Assembly (NCBI GenBank): GCA_009778835.1 | Contig: WRFK01000094.1 | Coordinates: 1 to 6,366 of the forward strand | Origin: Spirochaetaceae bacterium | GTDB lineage: Bacteria; Spirochaetota; Spirochaetia; CADAEX01 | Direction of reading: 5' to 3' | Length of the DNA stretch: 6,366 nucleotides | Part shown: positions 1 to 4,980 of the stretch, piece by piece | Position numbering within the stretch: the first letter of the stretch is position 1 | Layout of the letters: each line of letters opens with the position of its first letter | Made by a program: the position numbers and the translations under genes | The notes under the pieces: generated by a model | The model's database searches: none | Seen by the model: only the letters and a program-made list of their open reading frames with translations | Told to the model about the DNA's origin: nothing

Positions 1-13
1 AAAACACCTGATT

Positions 14-1121
14 TCATTCTTCTTTATTTTTCCATATAAATTTAAGATATTCTTCTATGAATGGATCAATATTACCATCCATAACACTTTGTATATTTCC
101 AATTTCGTGTTTTGTCCTGTGGTCCTTTACCATTGTATAAGGCTGAAAAACATAGGAACGGATCTGGCTGCCCCAGGCAATATCTTTTTTTTCTTTGCTG
201 AATTTTTCATTCTCTTCTTCCTGTTTCTGTTTATAATATTCATAAAGTTTTGACTTAAGCATTTTCATTGCATTTGCCCTGTTTTTATGCTGGCTTCTTT
301 CTGTTTGACATTGTACCACAAATCCTGTTTCAAGGTGTGTTATTCTTACTGCTGAATCTGTTTTATTTACATGCTGGCCGCCTGCGCCAGAAGCCCTGTA
401 AGTATCTACTCTTAAATCTTCCGGTCTTATATCGACCTCTATATCATCTTCTATAACAGGATAAATATAAACTGCTGCGAAAGAGGTGTGTCTTCTGGCA
501 TTTGAATCAAAGGGAGAGATTCTTACAAGCCTGTGAATTCCGGATTCCCCTTTAAGGTATCCATGCACAAATTCCCCATTAATCTGCATTGTAACAGATT
601 TTAATCCCCCTTCTGCTTCCAGAATATCTATAATTTCAACAGAAAAACCTTTTCTTTCAGCCCACCTCATATACATTCTATAAAGCATACTGGTCCAGTC
701 GCATGCTTCTGTTCCCCCTGCTCCTGAATGTATAGTTAAAAAAGCAGATGCATTATCCATTTCTTCACCAAGCAGTTGGATTGTTCTAAGTTCTGAATAT
801 CTGTTTTCAAGATTATTTATGCTTTCAGCTATCTCTTTTTCAAGAGAGTCATCTTTTTCCGAAATAGCTATGTCGAAAAGTTCTTTTGTATCCTGAGCTT
901 CTCCAAAAAGAGATTCCCATGGGATAAAGGCTTCCTTAAGTCTTTTTAGTTTTAATAAGGTCTCTTCTGCTTTTTTTCTGTCCTCCCAGAAATTTTCTGT
1001 ATATGTCTCTTTTTCAAGCCCTTCCAACTCTTTCTTTTTATTATCAGGGTCAAAGATGCCTCCAGGAAGCGGAAATATTGTCAACTATTTTATTTAAAGG
1101 AATCTTATAATCAAGTAACAT
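14..1121 (-). CDS. prfB: Peptide chain release factor 2 (RF2), made by programmed +1 frameshift
   Basis: RF2 recognises UGA and UAA stop codons in the ribosomal A site and triggers release of the finished peptide in the cytoplasm. The open frame from TTG 1084 encodes the whole body, but the N-terminus lies in another frame: ATG 1121 opens 23 codons (M L L D Y K I P L N ... S W R H L) ending at an in-frame TGA (1050-1052) in a classical frameshift site, after which translation resumes at GAC. The product is then 368 aa, the usual RF2 length. With this numbering the stop-codon-reading tripeptide SPF falls at 202-204 and the catalytic GGQ at 247-249, each within three residues of the E. coli RF2 positions as I know them. 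The N-terminal third is charged and helical, as expected. The gene ends in TGA, a codon RF2 itself reads. It starts 13 bases after the Cas2-like gene and is probably cotranscribed with it. Identity is certain; the start at 1121 is very likely. Confidence 0.96.
1049..1063 (-). promoter_or_regulatory. prfB programmed +1 frameshift site
   Basis: On the minus strand this reads GGAGG (1059-1063), CAT, CTT, TGA, C. An anti-Shine-Dalgarno-binding GGAGG three bases before a CTT TGA C slip site is the arrangement known for bacterial prfB, where low RF2 lets the P-site tRNA-Leu slip from CUU to UUU and the ribosome continue at GAC. The upstream frame from ATG 1121 is open up to exactly this TGA, and the downstream RF2 frame begins at the next base. 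This is a known autoregulatory loop, seen here directly. Confidence 0.95.
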
Positions 1122-1132
1122 CTACTATTTTA

Positions 1133-1136
1133 CCTC
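1133..1136 (-). promoter_or_regulatory. Ribosome binding site of prfB
   Basis: GAGG lies 11 bases before ATG 1121 and overlaps the TGA stop of the preceding Cas2-like gene. It supports ATG 1121, rather than the TTG at 1084, as the prfB start, and suggests translational coupling between the two genes. The spacing is slightly long. Confidence 0.6.
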
Positions 1137-1404
1137 ATTTTAATATCATTTTTTTCCATTTCTTTTTTTCCAGTAAAGATATTGCAAACTGCTCTTCATA
1201 AGGATATTGATAAAACCTTACTTTGTCGAAATGGTCTGTAACCCTGTCTATATCCCTCTTAAGTCTTTTTAATGTGTTTTCTTGTATTGCTTCAGATTCA
1301 AAGACATTTTTAAGGACTTCTTTAAATCTATAAAAAATAAGAATATCTCTTACTTTTTTTATAGTATCATCATTTGAAAGCTCATAGTTTACCGATACGA
1401 ACAT
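1135..1404 (-). CDS. Small Cas2/VapD-like ferredoxin-fold protein, standalone
   Basis: This 89-aa protein has the layout of Cas2: a first hydrophobic strand MFVSVNYEL, a helix, a second strand with NVFES (33-37) matching the SVFE-type motif of Cas2, a long amphipathic helix of Lys, Arg and Leu (44-55), and the DKVRFYQYP strand (60-68) matching the D-vriY-l segment. Cas2 proteins are usually 85-100 aa. In Cas2 the first strand normally ends in a metal-binding Asp (YDI); here the matching residue is Glu8 (YEL), so nuclease activity is doubtful or altered. There is no cas1, other cas gene or CRISPR array in the window, so an adaptation role is unlikely. VapD toxins share this fold, so a toxin-like RNase is an alternative. 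The gene lies 41 bases after a HigA-like antitoxin and 13 before prfB. No convincing Shine-Dalgarno is seen before the ATG. The gene is probably real; the family assignment rests on motif memory only. Confidence 0.6.
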   Translation of the reverse strand: MFVSVNYELSNDDTIKKVRDILIFYRFKEVLKNVFESEAIQENTLKRLKRDIDRVTDHFDKVRFYQYPYEEQFAISLLEKKKWKKMILK

Positions 1405-1410
1405 ATATAT

Positions 1411-1438
1411 AGTTTAAGTATTTTTTATTGAATGTCAA
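1411..1438 (-). promoter_or_regulatory. Possible promoter before the Cas2-like gene
   Basis: On the minus strand a perfect TTGACA (1433-1438) is followed after 16 bases by TAAACT (1411-1416, four of six matches to TATAAT). A start about seven bases further on would fall at or next to the ATG at 1404, which together with the missing ribosome binding site suggests a leaderless or near-leaderless message. The -10 match is weak in an AT-rich background, so this is tentative. If real, it would drive the Cas2-like gene and prfB independently of the antitoxin. Confidence 0.35.
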
Positions 1439-1445
1439 TCAAAGG

Positions 1446-1742
1446 TTATGTTAAAACTTTTTGTTTGATGCTTAACTGAAAGCCTAAATTGTCCAAAACT
1501 TTAACAATAGTGTTAAATGATGGGTTGCCATCTTGGGAAAGAGAACGATAAAGACTTTCTCTGTTTAAGTTTAATTCTCTGGCAACCTGAGCCATACCCT
1601 TAGAGCGAGCTATATCACCGATCACAGACAATAAAAGCTCTGTATCATTTTCTTCAAGAGCTGCTTCAATAATACCTATTACATCTTCTTTGGTATTTAT
1701 TTCGTCTGCCAAATTCCAATCGCTTACTGTTATTTTTTTCAT
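1446..1742 (-). CDS. HigA-like antitoxin, HI1420 family, without its usual toxin
   Basis: This 98-aa DNA-binding protein matches the addiction-module antidote family typified by HI1420. It has an N-terminal helical segment (W9 to E31, with TKEDVIGIIEAALEE), then the hallmark GDIARSKGMAQVARELNLNR (42-61) and LYRSLSQDGNPSFNTIVKVL (64-83), which form a Cro/C1-type helix-turn-helix at about 49-67. Length is normal for the family. Such antitoxins usually follow a RelE/ParE-like killer gene immediately upstream; here the 123 bases upstream hold only a promoter and operator, so the normal toxin is missing. Downstream, 41 bases away on the same strand, is the Cas2-like gene, a candidate replacement partner. 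A strong promoter with a palindrome (1781-1809) suggests autorepression. The ribosome binding site is weak. Family assignment is confident; the partner is unknown. Confidence 0.88.
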   Translation of the reverse strand: MKKITVSDWNLADEINTKEDVIGIIEAALEENDTELLLSVIGDIARSKGMAQVARELNLNRESLYRSLSQDGNPSFNTIVKVLDNLGFQLSIKQKVLT

Positions 1743-1780
1743 GTTTTATAGATATTTGTTTTCCGTATCTTCACAATAAT

Positions 1781-1809
1781 AATGTAGCATATAAGCTACT
1801 AATTGTCAA
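1781..1809 (-). promoter_or_regulatory. Near-consensus promoter with palindromic operator for the antitoxin
   Basis: Minus strand: TTGACA (1804-1809), a 17-base spacer, then TACATT (1781-1786). Inside the spacer and touching the -10 box is the inverted repeat GTAGC, six bases, GCTAC (1784-1788 and 1795-1799). A palindrome overlapping an otherwise strong promoter, about 40 bases before a helix-turn-helix antitoxin, is the expected layout for negative autoregulation. That the antitoxin binds here is inference. Confidence 0.75.
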
Positions 1810-1865
1810 GTATTTTTTTCCCGTGCTTTCTTAGGGCTATGTGAGTTTTTAAAATGATATTACAT

Positions 1866-2576
1866 CTATTTCTGTCTAAAAATATTTATCTCTTTTTCAA
1901 GCGCTTTTCCGATAGCATCCCACTCAGGCATTTCAGGCAGGTTGTCGCCTGATGCTGGAACAGTTACAGCAGGGTACTTTTCCCATGCTTCCCGTATCGG
2001 GTACAATGCTGCTTTTGCTCCATTGTTTTTCCATTGTCGCGTCAGGAACAGATTGCACAACCCTCGGCTGTTCCCTGGAAAACGGTATAAGTGTCACATC
2101 TTCGGAACTGTAGAGAGTTACTTTGCCGCTGCCTCCGCTTTGGCTCATTATGGGCAAGCTCGGGTTATCAATTTTGCGCGCTTTGCTTAGTAAAACAGCT
2201 TCGGGGTCAGATACAGTGAGCCAGTTTCCGGGCAAGGATTGGGTTGCGTAGGCTTCCCACCTAAGCAACGCATATTCCGCATAAGGGTCAAACTCAACAT
2301 CAAAGGGATAACCCACACGGGTATCTCCGCAGCTTCCTGTTCCGCGCTGGGGACTAACGCCCCATTCCGGAGGATAAGCAACTGTAACAGTTATCTTTGC
2401 CGCATTTGCCCATGCTATATCTGCGTCTATTTTGGAAAGATAATCTGGCTGTTTTGGCGCGTTAAAAAGATCGCACGAACTAATTAACAATGCGCAACCA
2501 ACAATTAGCAATAATATAGTAACAGCAAGCAGTAATCTTTGTTTATTGTTTATTGTTTATTTTTTATTTTATCCAT
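1866..2576 (-). pseudogene. Lipoprotein gene broken by a heptamer repeat and a one-base frameshift
   Basis: The body reads in one frame from about 2538 to 2030. It begins with a hydrophobic export signal ending in a relaxed lipobox LISSC, followed by SCDLFNAPKQPDY, so the product would be an outer-envelope lipoprotein of about 230 aa. No family is recognised; the Trp/Tyr-rich middle (YALLRWEAYATQSLPGNW) and the later PRVVQSVPDA look like beta-rich repeat or Ig-like surface domains, so it may be the N-terminal part of a larger surface protein. Two lesions are visible. At the 5' end, ATG 2576 behind a perfect GGAGG reads eight codons and stops in three tandem AATAAAC copies; with a single copy it would run straight into the signal peptide as MDKIKNKQRLLLAV. 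Near the 3' end, removing one A from the A5 tract at 2026-2030 joins the frame to ENNGAKAALYPIREAWEKY and a stop at 1866. Two sampled lines count 47-52% G+C, far above the neighbours, suggesting transfer. The alternative is a phase-variable gene in its OFF state. Confidence 0.7.
2541..2561 (-). repeat. Three tandem copies of AATAAAC at the lipoprotein start
   Basis: The minus strand has three perfect consecutive AATAAAC units, 21 bases, between the start codon ATG 2576 and the signal peptide. Each unit is seven bases, so every gain or loss shifts the reading frame. With two or more units the ATG frame meets a TAA (here 2550-2552); with one unit it is open into the lipoprotein. Slipped-strand mispairing is the likely origin. 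Confidence 0.85.
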
Positions 2577-2582
2577 TTTTTG

Positions 2583-2587
2583 CCTCC
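2583..2587 (-). promoter_or_regulatory. Strong ribosome binding site of the broken lipoprotein gene
   Basis: GGAGG on the minus strand, six bases before ATG 2576. It is among the best Shine-Dalgarno sequences in the window, and it marks ATG 2576 as the original start even though that ATG no longer connects to the coding frame. Confidence 0.75.
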
Positions 2588-2697
2588 GGATAATTTTTAA
2601 GTGAGTTATTTATGTATAAAGAGTTGTTGTATTTATTTTGTTTGCAAAGAGATATTTTAAATTCTTTTGAATAATTTCTTCTGTTAAATAAATTTAT

Positions 2698-2720
2698 GAG
2701 AGAGAGAGAGAGAGAGAGAG
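2698..2720. repeat. GA dinucleotide microsatellite, 11.5 units
   Basis: Twenty-three bases of uninterrupted GA on the plus strand (CT on the minus), about 120 bases upstream of the lipoprotein ATG. It is prone to slippage. An ATG at 2696 runs into it and gives only a 22-codon frame with no ribosome binding site, so a coding role is not supported; an effect on spacing between regulatory sites is possible. Confidence 0.95.
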
Positions 2721-2828
2721 CAATATTTGTGCCAAGTGGCAATTTTTTAGAAAAAAAGTGTTAAAATTTATAATTTTTTTGCAACATGGGTGCTGCACGT
2801 TTCACAAATTGCTCATTCACAATTCTAC

Positions 2829-2851
2829 CTTGCATTTTTCCATAATGCAAG
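2829..2851. repeat. Short inverted repeat, 8-bp perfect arms
   Basis: CTTGCATT (2829-2836), a 7-base loop, and AATGCAAG (2844-2851). No T-run follows on either strand, so it is not a standard terminator. It lies about 90 bases before the DUF433 start and could be a protein-binding site or a chance structure. Confidence 0.5.
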
Positions 2852-2938
2852 CAGTTTATTAAGCTCATTGCTAACTGTGTACTGCCCTTCACCCTTTTTT
2901 CCCTTGTTTTTTTCAATTTTATATGTTATTTTCATAAT

Positions 2939-3175
2939 ATGTTTGATGATAACTTTGACCGTATAACTCAAAATCCCGCAGTAATGGGCGGCAAACCCTG
3001 CATTCGAGGTATGCGCGTTACTGTTGGTATGATTGTTGGGCAAATTGGCGCTGGTGTTGGTATCGATGAAATCCTATCTGATTATCCATACCTTGAACGG
3101 GATGATATTATGCAAGCACTGCGATATGCTGCTGCTCTTTCTCAATGGCGTGAGGTTGCCCTCACTGAAGCATGA
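2939..3175 (+). CDS. DUF433-domain antitoxin of a DUF433/DUF5615 pair
   Basis: This 78-aa protein carries nearly the whole DUF433 signature: FDRITQNPAVMGGKPCIRGMRV (6-27), a hydrophobic helix around GMIVGQIGAGV, then IDEILSDYPYLERDDIMQALRYAAAL (42-67). DUF433 proteins are small helix-turn-helix-like proteins usually encoded just before a PIN-like DUF5615 gene, and are considered VapB-like antitoxins. That arrangement is seen here: the stop overlaps the next start as ATGA, which implies translational coupling and a two-gene operon. The start is the only reasonable ATG in frame and gives the family's normal N-terminus, but no Shine-Dalgarno is visible before it and CATAAT sits immediately upstream, so a near-leaderless message is possible. 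A 36-codon minus-strand frame begins three bases away but has no support. Confidence 0.9.
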   Translation: MFDDNFDRITQNPAVMGGKPCIRGMRVTVGMIVGQIGAGVGIDEILSDYPYLERDDIMQALRYAAALSQWREVALTEA

Positions 3176-3534
3176 AAATCCTTGTAGACATGAACCTTTC
3201 TCCGAGTTGGGCTGATTATCTGATCAAAAATGGTATAGAAGCAATACATTGGTCATCTATCAGTTCTCCAGATGCTCCTGACGCTGAAATCATAACATAC
3301 GCAAAAGTTCAGGATCTTACTATTCTGACAAATGATCTTGATTTTGGTTTTATTCTTGCTATTACCCATGGTAAAAAACCTAGTGTCATACAGATTAGAG
3401 CTGGCACTCTTGGTCCTAATAGAATTGGCAGTATAGTAGTTAATGCAATTAAAATGCTCACTGCAGATATTGACCACGGCGCTCTTATTACTATAGATCC
3501 TCGCAAGACTCGTGTGTCTTTACTTCCCTTATAA
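3172..3534 (+). CDS. DUF5615 PIN-like toxin of the DUF433/DUF5615 pair
   Basis: This 120-aa protein begins MKILVDMNLSPSW, the typical opening of DUF5615 (PIN-like, Mut7-C-related) proteins, with the first acidic residue Asp6 at the end of strand one. The middle holds PDAPDAEIITYAKVQDLTILTNDLDFG (33-59) with Asp37, Glu39, Asp55 and Asp57, the acidic cluster expected of a PIN-type metal-dependent ribonuclease centre. The C-terminal part (RAGTLGPNRIGSIVVNAIKML, then GALITIDPRKTRVSLLPL) also fits. Length is normal and no lesion is seen, so the pair appears intact. Its start overlaps the DUF433 stop by ATGA and translation probably depends on it. Toxin activity is inferred from family and context. 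Confidence 0.88.
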   Translation: MKILVDMNLSPSWADYLIKNGIEAIHWSSISSPDAPDAEIITYAKVQDLTILTNDLDFGFILAITHGKKPSVIQIRAGTLGPNRIGSIVVNAIKMLTADIDHGALITIDPRKTRVSLLPL

Positions 3535-3604
3535 AAACATCTGCCCTTCTTTAAATAAATTTCTCATTGCCATCTGCTGATTGTTTACCTGGCTGTTTTA
3601 CCAA

Positions 3605-3630
3605 GGACAATTTTAAATGTTGTCCCTTTT
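3605..3630 (+). terminator. Weak terminator-like hairpin after the DUF433/DUF5615 operon
   Basis: GGACAA (3605-3610), nine bases, TTGTCC (3620-3625), followed by CTTTTCCTTTTC. The stem is only 6 bp and the pyrimidine tail is interrupted by C, so termination would be inefficient. The position, 70 bases after the toxin stop and before the ATPase promoter, fits a transcript end. Confidence 0.4.
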
Positions 3631-3663
3631 CCTTTTCATTTCACTAAAGTTTTACTTCGATCC

Positions 3664-3684
3664 GCTGTTTTCTTATTGACAAAA
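3664..3684 (+). repeat. Direct repeat unit, copy 1 (before ATPase 1)
   Basis: This 21-base stretch, GCTGTTT, T, then CTTATTGACAAAA, recurs at 4934-4954 with one difference (C for the T). The shared part includes the left arm of the promoter inverted repeat, and each copy is followed by a T-run and a GTCAATAA or GGACAATAA right arm. The two copies bracket the first ATPase gene. Confidence 0.8.
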
Positions 3685-3715
3685 ACCAACAAATATTATA
3701 TTTTTTGTCAATAAG
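3672..3715 (+). promoter_or_regulatory. Promoter inside a 14-bp-arm inverted repeat, before the first ATPase
   Basis: Perfect arms CTTATTGACAAAAA (3672-3685) and TTTTTGTCAATAAG (3702-3715) flank a 16-base spacer. The left arm contains a consensus -35 box TTGACA (3676-3681). Candidate -10 boxes are TATATT (3697-3702, spacing 15) and TATTTT (3699-3704, spacing 17). The right arm ends inside the ribosome binding site AAGGGA (3713-3718), six bases before ATG 3724. A dimeric repressor bound to both arms would cover the whole promoter; in a longer read-through transcript the same arms could pair and hide the ribosome site. Which mechanism applies is inference. Confidence 0.7.
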
Positions 3716-3723
3716 GGATTTAT

Positions 3724-4926
3724 ATGATCAAGAGAGAAAATTATTTAGCAAAACTGCGATTATTAAAAAATCAGGATTTAATAAAGGTTATTACAGGAAT
3801 CAGGCGTTCAGGCAAGTCTACTATATTGGAATTATTCAAAAATGAATTATTGAAATCAGGAGTAAAAAAATCAAATATAATTTTTATAAATTTTGAAGAA
3901 AGAGAAAACTTGCATTTAACAAGCTGGACAGCTCTTTATGATGAAATAGTAAAAAAAGCAAACAAAAAAGAAAACTATTACATATTTTTAGATGAAATTC
4001 AGATGGTCGAAAATTTTGAAAAAATGGTAAATAGCTTGTTCGTAAAGAAAAATATAGATTTGTATATCACAGGTTCCAATGCTTTACTACTCTCCGGGGA
4101 ATTATCTACATTGCTTACGGGCCGCTACATCACAATAAATGTAACTACATATTCATTTGCAGAATACAGAGAAGCTTTTTGTAAAGAAGCGAATACCGAT
4201 AAATTATTCAGACAATATATAAATACAAGCCATTTTCCCGAAGCAGTAAATCTTTCACAAACAGCACCGGAACTTGTTAATGATTATATTCGCAATATTT
4301 ATGACACAGTAATAAACAAAGATATTTCACAGAGATATAAGCTAAGAGTTTCATATAATTTAAAAAGAGTTATAGATTTTGTATTTAATTCCGTTGGCAG
4401 CCCTGTTTCAGCCTCAAATATTGCAGCGACTTTGAATAAAAATTCCGATAAAAATATTTCACATAATACCATAAAAAATTATTTGGATTATCTTTGCCAG
4501 TCTTTTGTACTTTACAGGGCAAAAAGATATGACGTTAAGGGTAAGGAATTATTGACTACTAATGATAAATTTTATCTTGTGGATTTGGGGCTTAGACAAA
4601 TTTCGTTTGAAAATAAATTTGACTCGGATTTGGGACATAAACTGGAAAATGTTGTTTATTTTGAATTGCTTCGCAGAGGTGGAGAGATTTTTATTGGCAA
4701 AAATAAAGATAAAGAAATAGATTTTATGGTTCAAAAAAACAACAACGAAAGAGAGTATTACCAGGTTGCTTATACAGTTTCGGATGAAAAAACACTGAAT
4801 AGAGAAATACAGGCTTTTAAAAATATAAACGATAACTATCCCAAATATTTACTAACGCTTGACTTTGACAACTCCTCTGTAAATGGCATAAAACGAATAA
4901 ATATTATTGATTGGCTGCTGGAGTGA
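3724..4926 (+). CDS. AAA ATPase with DUF4143 domain (COG1373 type), copy 1
   Basis: A 400-aa protein in two parts. The N-terminal ATPase has Walker A GIRRSGKST (25-33), Walker B YYIFLDEIQ (85-93), the sensor segment ITGSN (115-119) and LLTGRY (131-135) with a likely arginine finger. A winged-helix linker follows (about 215-270). The C-terminal DUF4143 part resembles a PD-(D/E)xK nuclease fold: a helix KLENVVYFELLRRGG, then EIDF (331-334); the usual E-x-K is replaced by QVAY (347-350), so cleavage activity is doubtful. Where relatives have a GG(F/M)P turn this copy has TSHFP (168-172). The family is very common in accessory regions; no firm function is known, and roles with mobile or defence genes are suggested only by context. 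Start ATG has AAGGGA six bases ahead. Intact, preceded by its own operator-like promoter, and bracketed by repeats. Confidence 0.92.
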   Translation: MIKRENYLAKLRLLKNQDLIKVITGIRRSGKSTILELFKNELLKSGVKKSNIIFINFEERENLHLTSWTALYDEIVKKANKKENYYIFLDEIQMVENFEKMVNSLFVKKNIDLYITGSNALLLSGELSTLLTGRYITINVTTYSFAEYREAFCKEANTDKLFRQYINTSHFPEAVNLSQTAPELVNDYIRNIYDTVINKDISQRYKLRVSYNLKRVIDFVFNSVGSPVSASNIAATLNKNSDKNISHNTIKNYLDYLCQSFVLYRAKRYDVKGKELLTTNDKFYLVDLGLRQISFENKFDSDLGHKLENVVYFELLRRGGEIFIGKNKDKEIDFMVQKNNNEREYYQVAYTVSDEKTLNREIQAFKNINDNYPKYLLTLDFDNSSVNGIKRINIIDWLLE

Positions 4927-4933
4927 GATCATT

Positions 4934-4980
4934 GCTGTTTCCTTATTGACAAAAGCAAAATGCATATTTTTGGACAATAA
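4934..4980 (+). repeat. Degenerate second copy of the ATPase-1 promoter element
   Basis: Bases 4934-4954 match 3664-3684 at 20 of 21 positions, including a TTGACA (4946-4951). The right side is worn: TTTTTGGACAATAA (4967-4980) against TTTTTTGTCAATAA at 3701-3714, so the arms pair imperfectly. No acceptable -10 box stands 16-18 bases after this TTGACA, so it is probably not an active promoter. It lies eight bases after the ATPase-1 stop. The copies suggest a duplicated ATPase cassette or a small mobile element with paired ends. Confidence 0.75.

Larger units (their letters stand above)
2577..2938. other. AT-rich gene-free stretch between divergent genes
   Basis: No convincing gene is seen on either strand. 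The stretch holds the leader and ribosome binding site of the minus-strand lipoprotein gene, a GA microsatellite (2698-2720), a small TGCC/GGCA stem followed by six T (2730-2748) that could be a very weak plus-strand terminator, and an 8-bp stem-loop (2829-2851). No clear sigma70 promoter could be fixed for the lipoprotein or for the DUF433 gene; AT-rich candidates exist but none has both boxes in good shape. Confidence 0.6.

Noticed and set aside
268..456. Plus-strand open frame within prfB
   Set aside because: It is opposite a conserved part of RF2 and is a shadow; the plus frames at 3033-3215 and 5296-5523 and the minus frames at 3253-3506, 4549-4734 and 5117-5305 are rejected for the same reason.
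1405..1445. CRISPR array near the Cas2-like gene
   Set aside because: No set of spaced direct repeats of 25-40 bases exists here or anywhere in the window, and no cas1 or effector gene is present.
1811..1840. Terminator between the lipoprotein gene and the antitoxin
   Set aside because: CCC and GGG flank an 11-base gap beside a T-run, but a 3-bp stem is too weak to call.
1942..2190. Open frame on the plus strand inside the lipoprotein gene
   Set aside because: It is antisense to a better-supported frame, has no ribosome site, and its composition is that of a reversed coding strand. The same holds for plus 2239-2487 and minus 2187-2381.
2696..2764. Small frame beginning ATG AGA GAG in the GA repeat
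   Set aside because: Only 22 codons, no Shine-Dalgarno, half of it microsatellite; changing the repeat length gives another short frame with no recognisable protein.
2780..2830. Integron attC-like site around GGTGCTGCACG
   Set aside because: GTGC-T-GCAC is a 9-base palindrome, but the paired core sites RYYYAAC and GTTRRRY in attC geometry could not be found.
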